Positions 22,889 through 32,830 of a stretch of 43,805 bases of DNA are shown piece after piece. The stretch is from assembly GCA_004557565.1 (NCBI GenBank), contig SFGS01000029.1, positions 1-43,805 on the forward strand, in the 5' to 3' direction. How positions within the stretch are numbered: the first letter of the stretch is position 1; each line of letters opens with the position of its first letter. The translations under genes and the position numbers were made by a program. The notes below the pieces were generated by a model. The model had not been told where the DNA came from and searched no databases. It was given only the letters and a program-made list of their open reading frames with translations. Source of the stretch: Bacteroidales bacterium. Its GTDB lineage: Bacteria > Bacteroidota > Bacteroidia > Bacteroidales > Muribaculaceae.

Positions 22889-25324
22889 ATGAAGAAGTTA
22901 GTATTAATGGCGGTAATGACCGCTCTGATGAGCATCAACGCCATTGCACAATATAAAGTGCATTTCCAAGTCAACGACTCAACAGGCGAGGGCGAGGCCT
23001 TTGCCACCGTAAGGCTCTACGCCGCCACCAACACACGCAAAGTGATTTCCACTGGCGTCACCACACTCAACGGCACTTTCGACCAATCATTGGCCTCGGC
23101 TGGCACCTACAAGGTGGAAATATCCGCCGTGGGCAAGGTGAGCGCCGAAAAGGAGTTTAGCGTCGATGCCAAGCACCCCACCGCCGACCTCGGCACCATC
23201 GTGCTTGCCGCCTCTGCCAATGTGCTCACGGGCGTGACCGTGACCGCCAGCGCGCCAGTGGTGAAAAGCGAAATCGACCGCATTACATATAATGTGCAAA
23301 ACGACGACGACTCGAAAACGCGCACCGTGCTCGATATGCTCCGCAAGGTGCCGCTGGTGACCGTTGATGCGCAAGAGAACATTAAGGTGAAGGGAAGCAG
23401 CAGTTTCAAGATTTACAAAAACGGACACCCCGACCCCGCCATGTCGAACAACGCCAAAGATGTGCTGAAAGCCATTCCGGCAAGCATGATTAAGCGCATC
23501 GAGGTAATCACCGACCCTGGAGCGAAATACGATGCCGAGGGCGTGACAGCCATTCTCAACATCGTCACCCTCGACGCTGGCAGCGCAAGCACCAGCGGTG
23601 CCACTGGCACGGTATCCACAGGCATCACCAGTCGTGGTATCCTAATGGGCTCGGCTTACGTCACTTCACAAATCGGCAAAGTGGTGACGAGCGTCAACTA
23701 CGGCTACAACCACCAAAGCAAGCACAACGATTCGCAAATGAGCGAAACACTGACGCGATACACCGACACTGGCAACGAACTGCATGACAAAACCTTTGGC
23801 AGAAATAGCATGAATGTGCATTACGGCAACATTGATGCCAGCTACGAGCCCGACACGCTCAACCTGCTCTCGCTATCGTTCGGAGGCTACTATTACAGCT
23901 ACAGCGCCGACGGTGCAGCACAAAGCATCATGCGCGATGCAGCCGGCAAAACGCTCTACAGCTACGACCGCTCTGGGTTCTATCCCGGCAACGATGTATT
24001 CTCGTTCAACGGCCGCCTCGACTATCAGCACAAGACGCATCGCCCCGACGAAACGCTCACGCTCTCGTATCTGATTTCCACCAATCACAATAAGAACAAC
24101 CAAATCACCACATACTCCAACATGGTGGGCACCACTTTCCCCTACACCGAGTCGAACAACGACGTGACACAAAACTTCCTGGAGCAAACCGTCCAATTCG
24201 ACTGGACTCGGCCTTTTGCCAAGTACCACAAACTGGAAACGGGCTTGAAATACATCAACCGCAGCAATAAGAGTCACTCCATTTTCGAGTACACCGGCTA
24301 CCCAGAGGGCAATAGCGACAACCGCTTCAACCACCTCACACAAGTGGCTGCCGCCTACTTTAGCTACACCTTCCACCGCGGCAACTGGGCAGCACGCGCC
24401 GGACTTCGCTACGAGTTTAGCCACCTGAGCGCCAAATTCCCCGACGGCGACCAGAAGAATTTCGGCAGCGACCTCAGCGACTGGGTGCCTTCGGCAAGTC
24501 TGCAATACCAGTTCAACACGTTCAACACGCTGAAACTCTCGTTCAGCACCACCATCAACCGCCCCGGCATCTCTTACCTCAACCCTGCCGTGGTGGTAAC
24601 CCCCGAAACAAAGACGTTCGGCAACAGTGCCCTCAAAAGCGTGCACAACTACGCTTGGCAGCTCAACTATATGCACATCGGACAAGCGTTCACATTCAGC
24701 GTTACGCCCAACTTCGACATCAGCACCAACGGTATCACCACCAAGCAGTGGGCAGAGGGCAACGTGGCCAACACCACCTATGTGAACGGTTTGTTTAAGC
24801 GCTGGGTAGGCATCTTTGGCTACTGCCAATATAATAATGTGAAACTCGGCACAAGCGTGATGGTGAACGGTGGCATCGGCTACGACTACTACAAAAGCGA
24901 CGATTTGGGCATTCGCAACTATGGCACCGTGATCAACTTCTTCACCTACATCACACAACGCCTGCCAGGCAACATTCGCCTGGGCGTGAACGTGGGCTGC
25001 TACGGCGGCAACCCTGAAGGGCTCTACGGCAAAAGCAGCCGCGCATGGTTCCACGGATTCAGCCTCCAACGCTCATTCCTCAAGGAAGACCGCCTGACCG
25101 TCTCCATCCATGCCAACTGCCCATTCAAGAAATACGGCACTTGGAGCCAACGCACCATCAACGGCAACTACAGCGGCAACAGCTTCTCACGCTTCTACAA
25201 CCGCGATTACGGCATCAACATCTCCTACCGCTTCGGCTCGCTCAAAGCCCAAGTGAAAAAAACCAACACCACCATCCAAAACACCGACATGGTAGGCGGC
25301 TCCTCAAAATCCCCCACCAAATAA
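22889..25324 (+). CDS. TonB-dependent receptor-like outer-membrane beta-barrel protein
   Basis: An 811-residue outer-membrane protein. Signal peptide MKKLVLMAVMTALMSINAIA, an Ig-like carboxypeptidase-regulatory fold (about 24-110), then a short plug (LDMLRKVPLVTVDAQENIKV; IPASMIKRIEVITDPGAKYDAEG) and a C-terminal barrel of the 'outer membrane beta-barrel' family. It belongs to the same broad family as the His-tailed receptor at 7704-10169 but lacks any histidine tail. The cargo is unknown. It is not a classical BtuB, and the cobalamin riboswitch lies downstream of it, so it is not controlled by that switch. It ends with its own terminator at 25354-25394. Confidence 0.83.
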   Translation: MKKLVLMAVMTALMSINAIAQYKVHFQVNDSTGEGEAFATVRLYAATNTRKVISTGVTTLNGTFDQSLASAGTYKVEISAVGKVSAEKEFSVDAKHPTADLGTIVLAASANVLTGVTVTASAPVVKSEIDRITYNVQNDDDSKTRTVLDMLRKVPLVTVDAQENIKVKGSSSFKIYKNGHPDPAMSNNAKDVLKAIPASMIKRIEVITDPGAKYDAEGVTAILNIVTLDAGSASTSGATGTVSTGITSRGILMGSAYVTSQIGKVVTSVNYGYNHQSKHNDSQMSETLTRYTDTGNELHDKTFGRNSMNVHYGNIDASYEPDTLNLLSLSFGGYYYSYSADGAAQSIMRDAAGKTLYSYDRSGFYPGNDVFSFNGRLDYQHKTHRPDETLTLSYLISTNHNKNNQITTYSNMVGTTFPYTESNNDVTQNFLEQTVQFDWTRPFAKYHKLETGLKYINRSNKSHSIFEYTGYPEGNSDNRFNHLTQVAAAYFSYTFHRGNWAARAGLRYEFSHLSAKFPDGDQKNFGSDLSDWVPSASLQYQFNTFNTLKLSFSTTINRPGISYLNPAVVVTPETKTFGNSALKSVHNYAWQLNYMHIGQAFTFSVTPNFDISTNGITTKQWAEGNVANTTYVNGLFKRWVGIFGYCQYNNVKLGTSVMVNGGIGYDYYKSDDLGIRNYGTVINFFTYITQRLPGNIRLGVNVGCYGGNPEGLYGKSSRAWFHGFSLQRSFLKEDRLTVSIHANCPFKKYGTWSQRTINGNYSGNSFSRFYNRDYGINISYRFGSLKAQVKKTNTTIQNTDMVGGSSKSPTK

Positions 25325-25353
25325 TCCCCCACCACCCGCAAAAAAACACCCCC

Positions 25354-25394
25354 AAAAACACCATCAAAAGAGCCACCCCTTTGATGGTGTTTTT
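25354..25394 (+). terminator. Rho-independent terminator of the receptor gene
   Basis: A perfect 15-bp stem, AAAAACACCATCAAA/TTTGATGGTGTTTTT, with an 11-nt loop ends in T5. Confidence 0.85.
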
Positions 25395-25437
25395 CCATAT
25401 CTCACTCTTTCACAACATTTTACACACAAAAAAATCG

Positions 25438-25600
25438 CCACAACAAACCAAAGGAGCAAACCAAAGGGACGGTTCTTTTGGTTTGTTGTGGTCAGTGTTT
25501 ACCGAATTATTCTTTACAGCCACTTATTGCCATCACACAAACTCACAAATAATTTCACGAGAAAAGCACAGCGACCGAAAGAACCGTCCCTTTGGTTTGT
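25438..25600. repeat. Inverted pair of type C palindromes (REPIN-like)
   Basis: An outer stem, CCACAACAAACCAAA (25438-25452) with TTTGGTTTGTTGTGG (25477-25491), encloses one AAACCAAAGGGACGGTTC copy (25458-25475). A second copy, inverted, lies at 25581-25598 (GAACCGTCCCTTTGGTTT). About 100 bp of unrelated sequence separates the two. Confidence 0.65.
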
Positions 25601-25621
25601 GGTGGGTGGATTTTTTGGGAT

Positions 25622-25655
25622 TTTTTGGGAGATTAATAAAAAAGTGATAACTTTG
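25622..25655 (+). promoter_or_regulatory. Promoter of the riboswitch transcript
   Basis: A -33 TTTTTTG (TTG at 25625-25627) and a -7 TAACTTTG (25648-25655) are separated by 20 bp. Transcription should begin near 25661, just before the riboswitch. Confidence 0.65.
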
Positions 25656-25671
25656 CGGTATTGAAAACTTT

Positions 25672-25876
25672 TGCATAGGGTTTCTGTGCCTCAAGGTGCA
25701 GAATTAAAAGGGAATCAGGTGCGAATCCTGAACAGTACCCGCTGCTGTAAGTCCCACACTAAATCCGATGCATCGGCTCACACATTGCCACTGGTTGTAT
25801 CTCTCTTACAAAGGCTACATCACATTATCCGGGAAGGCGTGAGCACGATGGGGACGAGTCAGAAGACCTGCCCACA
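25672..25876 (+). ncRNA. Cobalamin riboswitch
   Basis: All core blocks of the adenosylcobalamin-type riboswitch occur in order: GGTGC near 25697, AAAAGGGAATCAGGTGCGAA, TGAACAGTACCCGCTGCTGT with the following AAG, the B12 box GCCACTG near 25790, CCGGGAAGGCG near 25830, and GAGTCAGAAGACCTGCCC. B12 binding normally represses downstream expression. The downstream reading frame on the same strand is the 2171-residue surface protein, with about 300 nt of leader between them. The hairpin GGTTCA...TGAACC (about 25931-25951) may belong to the expression platform. Confidence 0.93.
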
Positions 25877-25980
25877 TTGCAAGCCTACAGCTGCCGAGAG
25901 GCATCAACGCCCCTATTCGGCGCAGAGCAAGGTTCACGTGGCATTTGAACCGTAGTGCAAACATTACATAATAGAATGTG

Positions 25981-26121
25981 ATGATGTGGTGTAGCTTATT
26001 TCCACCATTTATTGCTTTTTTATCAGCACTTCCGCTAAAATGCTATCGTTGTGCCCCATCGCTCGCTGATGTGGCTGTGGCTTCTGTTTTCGCCGACCTC
26101 GGTGAAGCTGGTGCCCCATGA
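25981..26121 (+). CDS. Candidate small ORF in the riboswitch leader (46 aa)
   Basis: ATG ATG at 25981 opens a 46-codon frame with a hydrophobic stretch (LFPPFIAFLSALPL) followed by a CYRC motif, ending at TGA 26119-26121. It would be translated under B12 control. No homology is recognised. An overlapping frame (26069-26170) encodes a 33-residue hydrophobic peptide. Either may be chance, or debris of a deleted gene. Confidence 0.2.
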   Translation: MMWCSLFPPFIAFLSALPLKCYRCAPSLADVAVASVFADLGEAGAP

Positions 26122-26182
26122 ATGGCTATGCCCCGATGGTCTCATTAATTTAGGATTATATATTTCTTAATATTAATTTTTT

Positions 26183-29100
26183 ATGAGACGTTTTTTTAAT
26201 TTTCAACTGATTTGTGTTCTGACCATGATGCTGCTTGGCGGCGTTGTGGCTCCCACTGCTCAGGCTGAAGGCAAGAGGAAGGCGTGGAGTGATGCCGATG
26301 GCGCGTTCTACCTAATGACTCGCGACGGTCTTGAGACCTACGAAGTGGACGGAACCATCACCTTCAAAGCTGTGGCAGATGGCAAGACCATTCCTGGCTA
26401 TCGCGACTGCGGCGTGGTGTTCGCGCCAAAGAATGAAGGCGACAAGATTCAAATCACAGTGAACAGTGTGGACCTCAGCGGTACCAACTATCTGCTGATG
26501 TACGATGGCGCGATTGAAAAAATCGGCTATGATGCATCATCTGATGGCAAACAATCAAGTTACCTGCCAAGCGGTTGGGTGAAGAAGTATGTGACCGGCA
26601 CCGACGGCGACACCTACACCTCTACCGCCGAAGACGGCAAAATCTCGTTTGGTTTCCACAGCAACGGTCCGGGCTCCAACACGGGCTTCAACATCACCGT
26701 CACCGCTCTCCCTTCAAAGGACATGGAATTGAAGGGCGTGAGCCTCGCAAGCAATGAGGCCGCCGTATACCGCGGTGCGAAAAACCAGATGCTCATGACG
26801 CTCGACGTGCTTACCGAAGGCGGTAAGAACGCGTTCAACGTTGATGAACTGAAAATTGCCACCAGCGCACTCAGCGGCACCAACCAGGTGAGCAACGTGC
26901 GCCTCTACAATGGCACAAAAATCACCGCCGATGGCGCTTTGGCTACTGCCCCAGCACTTGGCGATGAACTCGTGGCCACTAATGTGGCATTGAAGAGCGG
27001 CCACAACATCTTCTCGGTTGTAGCCGACATTCTCCCCGATGCAAAGGGCTCCATTCCCGGCATCAGCGTGACCAGTATCAAAGTGAACGGTGCTGCGCAA
27101 ACGCTCGAAAACAGCACCTCGGCACCTGTGGCTGTGAGCAACGACATTCTGATGACTGCCGACCACACCACTTTCACCATTAGCGACGACGCCAAATTCT
27201 ACGACGATGGTGGCAAAGACGGCAAAATCTCTGAAAAGTTCAACGGCACCATCACTTTCGTGCCTGCCACAGCAGGACAGAAGATTAAAGTGGATTTCTC
27301 GAAACTCGCTATCTTCAACACCTCATCTGTGGGCTATAACGATGTATTCAAGTTCTACAACGGCCGCACAGCCGACGACACCAACCTCATCACCACCCTT
27401 TTGAAGGAGGCTAAAGTGGTGAAATCTTCAGCCGACGACGGCTCGATGACTATCACCCTGAGCAGCACCACTGGCGTGCCAGCCGACGGTTGGGAAGCTG
27501 TGGTATCACAATTCCTGCCAGGCAACATGGTATTCAAGAGCGTGAGCGCAACTGCCGCAAGCACCGAAACTGTGGCTGCGGGCGACAAGAATGTGCAAAT
27601 GCTTATCGTTGACGTGCTGACCGACAACCAAAGCAATCCGCTATCTGTAACCAACTTCAACCTCACTTCAAACGATGTGAAAAACATCGAGAAGGTGAGC
27701 GTTTACAGCCTTGGCGACAACACCGAATTTAAGACCTCTGCCCCATTTGGCGAAGCCACAGTGGAAAGCGGCAACATTGCCGTGAACGGCAACCTCAACT
27801 TGATTGAAGGTCACAACTACTTTGCAGTGGTGGCACAAGTGAAACCCGACGCAAAGAATGGCGAAACCATCGCTTTGAGCCTCGCTGGCGCAACTGTAGC
27901 TAGCGAAAGCAAAACCGTGGCTGAGAATGTGGCTCAACGCACCATCGCCAACGTGTGCCGCGCCACTAAGGGCAGCCACAGCCACATCATCTACGACACT
28001 TGGAAGTTCAGCGACACCAAATCGACCATCTACCCTTCAAAATACGAAGCCGAGAATGCCGACTACATCGTGACTTTCACCCCTGCCGAAGAAGGCACAG
28101 TGGCTCAACTCGATTTCAGCAAATTCGACATTTACTACAGTTCAAGCAGTTACGGTGTGAAAGCCGTATTTGAGGTTTACAGCGGCACCAGCACTGCTGC
28201 CGAAAACCTGCTCTGGAAACTCGACGACGCCAAGAAGTCAGACAAGGGTCCTGGCAAGACTCTCCGCTCTACAGCAGCCGATGGATCAATCACCATCAAG
28301 TTCAACCCCAACACAATGACCAGCGGCTACACCGGCACCGGTTGGGAGGCCACCGTGGCTCCTTTCAAGAATCACGACATGACCATCGACAAGGTGACAG
28401 TGAACCAAACAAGCACCGACATCGTGCCTGTGGGCTCTGCCGACGCTGGTATCATCGACTTTGAAGTGACCACCTCTGGCACTCTCACCAAATCGACAAT
28501 GAGCGAGATCAACCTCGACCTCAAGGGCTGCGAACAAGCAGTGAGCAAGGTGAGCGTGTATTACAACACCGAAAACGACGCCGCCACCGCTGTGGCATTT
28601 GGCACTGTTGAAAATCCTGCCGCCACTGCTACCGTGAGCGGCGAACGCGAACTGGTGGAAGGCGCTAACTACTTCTGGGTAAGATACGACGTGAAAAACG
28701 ATGCCACATCGGGCACCCTGCTCGACGCGAAACTCGTGAGCCTCAAAACTGCCGACGGCAACACCTTGGCAGTGACCGACGGCGACCCTGAAGGCGCACG
28801 CGAGGCAAAAAACATCGTGAACATGGCTCCTGACACCACCGTTATCACCGTTATGAACCCAACCATGTTCTACGACGATGGTGGCAAGGACAACCCTGTG
28901 ACCGTGAAGTTCAAGGGCGTGACCATCTTCAAACCCGGCAAGGAAAATTGCGCTATCAAGATTGAACCTATCAAGTTCTCTACTGGTAGCGGTAAATTCT
29001 ACATCTACAATGGCGAGGGCGTTAACGCTGACAACCTCGTAGGCTCATACAATTATGTGGGCGCACCTCCAACCTACATCTCTAAGGCTGCCGACGGTGC

Positions 29101-32100
29101 TTTGACCATCAAGTTCGACGGTCCTACATCCACCTACACCAAGTACGATGGCTTTGAAATACAAGTTTCACTCCACGAGCTTACTCCATTCGTGGTCGAT
29201 GGCATCGAGGCTTCTGCTCCACGCACCGACGACGTGACACGTGGCGCAAGCAACGCTCCAATGCAGAAGATTGCTGTGAACGTGGGTGGCGACCGTGGCA
29301 CACTCAAGCTCAACAACATCACATTCAAGGCTGAAGGCACCACCAACGTGGCCGACATCACCACCGCACGCCTCTACTACACTGGCACTGCCAACGCATT
29401 CAGCACCGACAACTGCATTGCTACGCTCAACAGCGTTTCGGCTACCGATGCCAACGTATTCACCGCCGCAAGCGATGTGGAAATCACCGATTTCGGCACA
29501 TACTACTTCTGGATTGCCTACGACATCGCCGCTGAAGCACAAGCAGGCAACAAGGTGGCAGCACAAGCCACAAGCGTGAATGTGGACGCCAACAGCGTGG
29601 CAACCACTGGCAACGCCACTACCCGCACCATCAAGGCAGGTATGAAGGGCGTTTACACCATCGGTGCTTCTGAGGGTGCAAACTATCCTACCATCGCCGC
29701 CGCTACCGAGGCTCTGAAGGCCAACGGTGTGGAAGGTGCTGTGACCATGCAAATCGAAAACGGCACCTACAACGAGAATGTGCGCATCACCAAAATTGAT
29801 GGCACAAGCGAAACCAACACCATCACATTTGAAGGCAAGAGCGGCAACCGCGCCGATGTCACTATCGTAGGTGGCGGTTACAGCGAGCCTGCCTACGGCA
29901 GCCACAAGGAAGGTTTGTTCTATATCGACAGCACTTCTTATGTGACCGTTAAAAACCTCTCTATCGTGCCTTGCACTCAAACTTACCCAAGCGCTATCCA
30001 CGTCTACAACCAAAGCCGTCACGTGACCATCGACAATGTGTATGTGAAGGCCGACCTTGTGACCTCTGGATACAGCGGCATGTACTTGGTGCAAACCGAA
30101 TCAAAGGACGAAGAGGGCAAGAACAACGACTACCTCACCGTATCGAACTGTGAGTTCTACGGTGGCTACATGGCTCTCCGCATTGGCGGCACCTCTTATG
30201 TGAGACTCACTCACGAAAAGGGTGCTAAGGTGATTAATAACATCATCAACGAGCCTGGCAGCAAGGGCATCTACTTCGCCGACGAAAACGACGGCACCAT
30301 CGAGGGCAACACTATCTTCCAAAGCACATCAGCCCGCACCAGTTACTGGGGTATGGACTTGATGCGTGTGCGTGGCAATATGGTGATTCGCAACAATAAG
30401 ATTACCAACACCCACAGCTATTACAGTGGCGGTATCTATCTCCGCACCACTTGCTACGGTAATGAAGATCAGCCAATCCTCGTTTACAACAACAGCGTCA
30501 ATATCACCAACTCTCCTTCAGCAAGTTCGTCGGGTATCCAAATCACTGCCGACAACAAGAACATTCACGTTTACTACAACACAGTGCGTATCGGCGGCAC
30601 AAACGGCTACTGCTACTACACTGCACGCGTGAGCAGCGATGAGGCATACACCAATATCGTGCTGAAGAACAACTTGCTCCAAAACACCACCGCCGGTCCT
30701 ACAATGTTTATCTACAACGAAGACTATGCGAAGCGTGTGAAATTCAGCCACAACGCTATGCTTGGTGGCGAAGGCAAGATTATGCAAGATGCCGACATCG
30801 AGGCATTTAACACCCTCATTGGCGACCAAACCAACTTCGTGGAAGCCGCCAACTTCGTGAGCGAAACCGACCTCCAACTCTTGAGTGCAGGCAACCTTTG
30901 CGCTGGTGCTCCAATCGAAGGCATCACCACCGACATCAAGGGCGTGACCCGCAGTGCCGTGACTCCAACTATCGGTGCCTACGAATACAAGGACATCGAG
31001 GTGGTGACTCCTGAAATCGCCGAGGGCTACCCAATGGTGACTAACATCGGCGAGACCTCTGCCGACGTGAAGACCAAGTGGAACGTGAGCGGCAAACTCT
31101 ACGCTAAGGTTGAAAAGGTGGTGGCACAAAGCGAGGCCGCACCTGCACGCAAGGCTGCACGCCTCGCCAAGAAGGTGATTAGCGCCGACGATTTGCTCAC
31201 CGCCACTCCTAAAAATGTGAGCGCAGATGAGGAGGTGAGCACCTCATTCACCGACCTCGAACCAGGCTGCAAATATCAGACTTACTTCTTGCTTGAAAGT
31301 GCTATCGACGGTGCCAAGAGCGAGGTGGTGACATCTGAAGAGTTTACCACTCTCCGCCACTTCGACCCTCTCACCCTCGCATTCGACAACGACAACGTGC
31401 GCATCAACAGTGGTGCAACAGCCACCATCACTGCCTCAGTGGCAGGTGGTGAGGCTCCTTACACCTACGAATGGCGCGACCAGATGAACCAAGTGGTTTC
31501 TACCGAGGCTACTCTCAATGTGGCTCCTGCCCACACTTATGGCTACCGCCTCACCGTGAAGAGCACCGACGGTCAGACCGCTACCGCCAAGACCAAGGTG
31601 CTTGTGACTGGCGAAACCGTGGCTGCCACATTCGACGACAACTACCTCGCTGAAAACACCCACTTCTCTGGCGACACCGACGACGATATGTTCTACAGCG
31701 GTTCGTTCTCGTTCGCAGTTGCCAACATGGACAGCTGGTGGTATGGCTTTGGTATGAGCAACAGCACTTCTACCGAATTTAAGTCGCTCGACGACCAATT
31801 CAATTCTTCTGTGGGCAGTGGCGTGGATGGCTCAAGCAACTACTGCGTGGCTTACCCAAGCGGCACCGATGTGACCGTGACAAGCAACGAAGATGGCGAC
31901 ATCATCAGCGGAGCATTTATCACCAACAACGCCTACGCTTACAGCAGCATGACTAATGGCGACTCTTTCGCCAAGAAGTTTGCCAAGGGCGACTGGTTCA
32001 AACTTACCGTTTCGGGTAAGACTGCTACCGGCACCAACACCCTCGACTTCTACCTCAGCGACTTCAGAAGCGAAAACGAGGCTGATCACTACATCCTCAA

Positions 32101-32698
32101 CACTTGGCAATGGCTCGACTTGCGTTCACTCGGCAAGGTACAAAGCCTGTCGTTCACTTTCACAAGTAGCGACACTGGCAAGTATGGCATGAACACTCCA
32201 GCCTACTTCTGTATGGACAACCTGGGCGGTGTTCGTCCCGAAACCGAAGCAGAGCGCAACGTGCGCGTAGGTGATTCCAACATCACCCTCGACGACCTGT
32301 TCAACCTCGAAAGCGATGGAGCAACTGTGAAGTATGCACTTGAGGAAGTATCAACCGATGGCAACATCACTGCCGCTATCGATGGCGACGCAATCAGCGT
32401 CAACGCAGCAGCAGGGGCCAAGAAGGTGGTTGTGGTAAGCGCTACACAAAAGGGCAAGACCCAATATGTGCGCCTCACCATCAACGTTGATGCAAGCACT
32501 TATGTTGGCGATGTAATCAACCCTAACGCAAAGGTGAGCGTGAACGGCAACACCATCAAGGTGAGCGGAGCCAAGAGCGTGAACGTGTTCAGCACCACCG
32601 GCGCATTGATTAGCGCAGGTGCCGACACTATCGACGTGGTGGCTGGTGTTTACCTCGTGGTAGCCGACGGCATCACCCACAAAGTGCTCGTTAAATAA
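26183..32698 (+). CDS. Giant secreted surface protein under cobalamin riboswitch control
   Basis: A 2171-residue exported protein. Signal peptide 1-28 (cleavage after AQA). Four related blocks of roughly 270-300 residues start near 30, 330, 592 and 886. Each has a CUB-like half (FYDDGGKDGKISEKFNGTIT in block 2, MFYDDGGKDNPVTVKFKG in block 4) and a second half with a VEGANYFWVRYDVKNDA-type motif. About 1153-1605 is a right-handed beta-helix closing with TPTIGAYEYKD. About 1610-1728 is Fn3-like and 1729-1810 Ig/PKD-like (GGEAPYTYEWRD). About 1811-2015 resembles DUF4465 (ATFDDNYLAENTHFSGD; SWWYGFGMSNST; YFCMDNL), a domain I recall from B12-linked surface lipoproteins of Bacteroides. The last 60 residues look like a T9SS sorting tail. 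It is probably expressed on the cell surface when B12 is scarce. Confidence 0.85.
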   Translation: MRRFFNFQLICVLTMMLLGGVVAPTAQAEGKRKAWSDADGAFYLMTRDGLETYEVDGTITFKAVADGKTIPGYRDCGVVFAPKNEGDKIQITVNSVDLSGTNYLLMYDGAIEKIGYDASSDGKQSSYLPSGWVKKYVTGTDGDTYTSTAEDGKISFGFHSNGPGSNTGFNITVTALPSKDMELKGVSLASNEAAVYRGAKNQMLMTLDVLTEGGKNAFNVDELKIATSALSGTNQVSNVRLYNGTKITADGALATAPALGDELVATNVALKSGHNIFSVVADILPDAKGSIPGISVTSIKVNGAAQTLENSTSAPVAVSNDILMTADHTTFTISDDAKFYDDGGKDGKISEKFNGTITFVPATAGQKIKVDFSKLAIFNTSSVGYNDVFKFYNGRTADDTNLITTLLKEAKVVKSSADDGSMTITLSSTTGVPADGWEAVVSQFLPGNMVFKSVSATAASTETVAAGDKNVQMLIVDVLTDNQSNPLSVTNFNLTSNDVKNIEKVSVYSLGDNTEFKTSAPFGEATVESGNIAVNGNLNLIEGHNYFAVVAQVKPDAKNGETIALSLAGATVASESKTVAENVAQRTIANVCRATKGSHSHIIYDTWKFSDTKSTIYPSKYEAENADYIVTFTPAEEGTVAQLDFSKFDIYYSSSSYGVKAVFEVYSGTSTAAENLLWKLDDAKKSDKGPGKTLRSTAADGSITIKFNPNTMTSGYTGTGWEATVAPFKNHDMTIDKVTVNQTSTDIVPVGSADAGIIDFEVTTSGTLTKSTMSEINLDLKGCEQAVSKVSVYYNTENDAATAVAFGTVENPAATATVSGERELVEGANYFWVRYDVKNDATSGTLLDAKLVSLKTADGNTLAVTDGDPEGAREAKNIVNMAPDTTVITVMNPTMFYDDGGKDNPVTVKFKGVTIFKPGKENCAIKIEPIKFSTGSGKFYIYNGEGVNADNLVGSYNYVGAPPTYISKAADGALTIKFDGPTSTYTKYDGFEIQVSLHELTPFVVDGIEASAPRTDDVTRGASNAPMQKIAVNVGGDRGTLKLNNITFKAEGTTNVADITTARLYYTGTANAFSTDNCIATLNSVSATDANVFTAASDVEITDFGTYYFWIAYDIAAEAQAGNKVAAQATSVNVDANSVATTGNATTRTIKAGMKGVYTIGASEGANYPTIAAATEALKANGVEGAVTMQIENGTYNENVRITKIDGTSETNTITFEGKSGNRADVTIVGGGYSEPAYGSHKEGLFYIDSTSYVTVKNLSIVPCTQTYPSAIHVYNQSRHVTIDNVYVKADLVTSGYSGMYLVQTESKDEEGKNNDYLTVSNCEFYGGYMALRIGGTSYVRLTHEKGAKVINNIINEPGSKGIYFADENDGTIEGNTIFQSTSARTSYWGMDLMRVRGNMVIRNNKITNTHSYYSGGIYLRTTCYGNEDQPILVYNNSVNITNSPSASSSGIQITADNKNIHVYYNTVRIGGTNGYCYYTARVSSDEAYTNIVLKNNLLQNTTAGPTMFIYNEDYAKRVKFSHNAMLGGEGKIMQDADIEAFNTLIGDQTNFVEAANFVSETDLQLLSAGNLCAGAPIEGITTDIKGVTRSAVTPTIGAYEYKDIEVVTPEIAEGYPMVTNIGETSADVKTKWNVSGKLYAKVEKVVAQSEAAPARKAARLAKKVISADDLLTATPKNVSADEEVSTSFTDLEPGCKYQTYFLLESAIDGAKSEVVTSEEFTTLRHFDPLTLAFDNDNVRINSGATATITASVAGGEAPYTYEWRDQMNQVVSTEATLNVAPAHTYGYRLTVKSTDGQTATAKTKVLVTGETVAATFDDNYLAENTHFSGDTDDDMFYSGSFSFAVANMDSWWYGFGMSNSTSTEFKSLDDQFNSSVGSGVDGSSNYCVAYPSGTDVTVTSNEDGDIISGAFITNNAYAYSSMTNGDSFAKKFAKGDWFKLTVSGKTATGTNTLDFYLSDFRSENEADHYILNTWQWLDLRSLGKVQSLSFTFTSSDTGKYGMNTPAYFCMDNLGGVRPETEAERNVRVGDSNITLDDLFNLESDGATVKYALEEVSTDGNITAAIDGDAISVNAAAGAKKVVVVSATQKGKTQYVRLTINVDASTYVGDVINPNAKVSVNGNTIKVSGAKSVNVFSTTGALISAGADTIDVVAGVYLVVADGITHKVLVK

Positions 32699-32749
32699 TA
32701 CAGTCCAACAAGGCAACATAGCCAAAATTCTCTTTTAAATTCTTTTCCA

Positions 32750-32795
32750 GAGAGCGCCGACGAATATTATCTTCGCCGACGCTCTCCTTTTATTT
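32750..32795 (+). terminator. Rho-independent terminator of the giant surface protein gene
   Basis: GAGAGCGCCGACGAA pairs with TTCGCCGACGCTCTC (two wobble positions) and is followed by CTTTTATTTT. Confidence 0.8.
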
Positions 32796-32830
32796 TACCC
32801 AAATCGCTTGATTAATTAATGGGTAATACG

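Noticed and set aside
23873..25069. 398-codon open frame antisense to the TonB-type receptor gene
   Set aside because: It is a codon-bias shadow. The plus-strand frame has a signal peptide, plug motifs and a barrel; the antisense frame has no recognisable domain.
22889..25324. Receptor at 22889-25324 as a B12 receptor (BtuB) under the riboswitch
   Set aside because: The riboswitch lies downstream of this gene and reads away from it. The gene has its own promoter and terminator, and the protein belongs to a general barrel family, not BtuB.
28286..30094. Several long antisense frames inside the giant surface protein
   Set aside because: The sense frame is continuous over 6.5 kb with clear domains. 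Antisense frames reflect its GC-skewed codon use.
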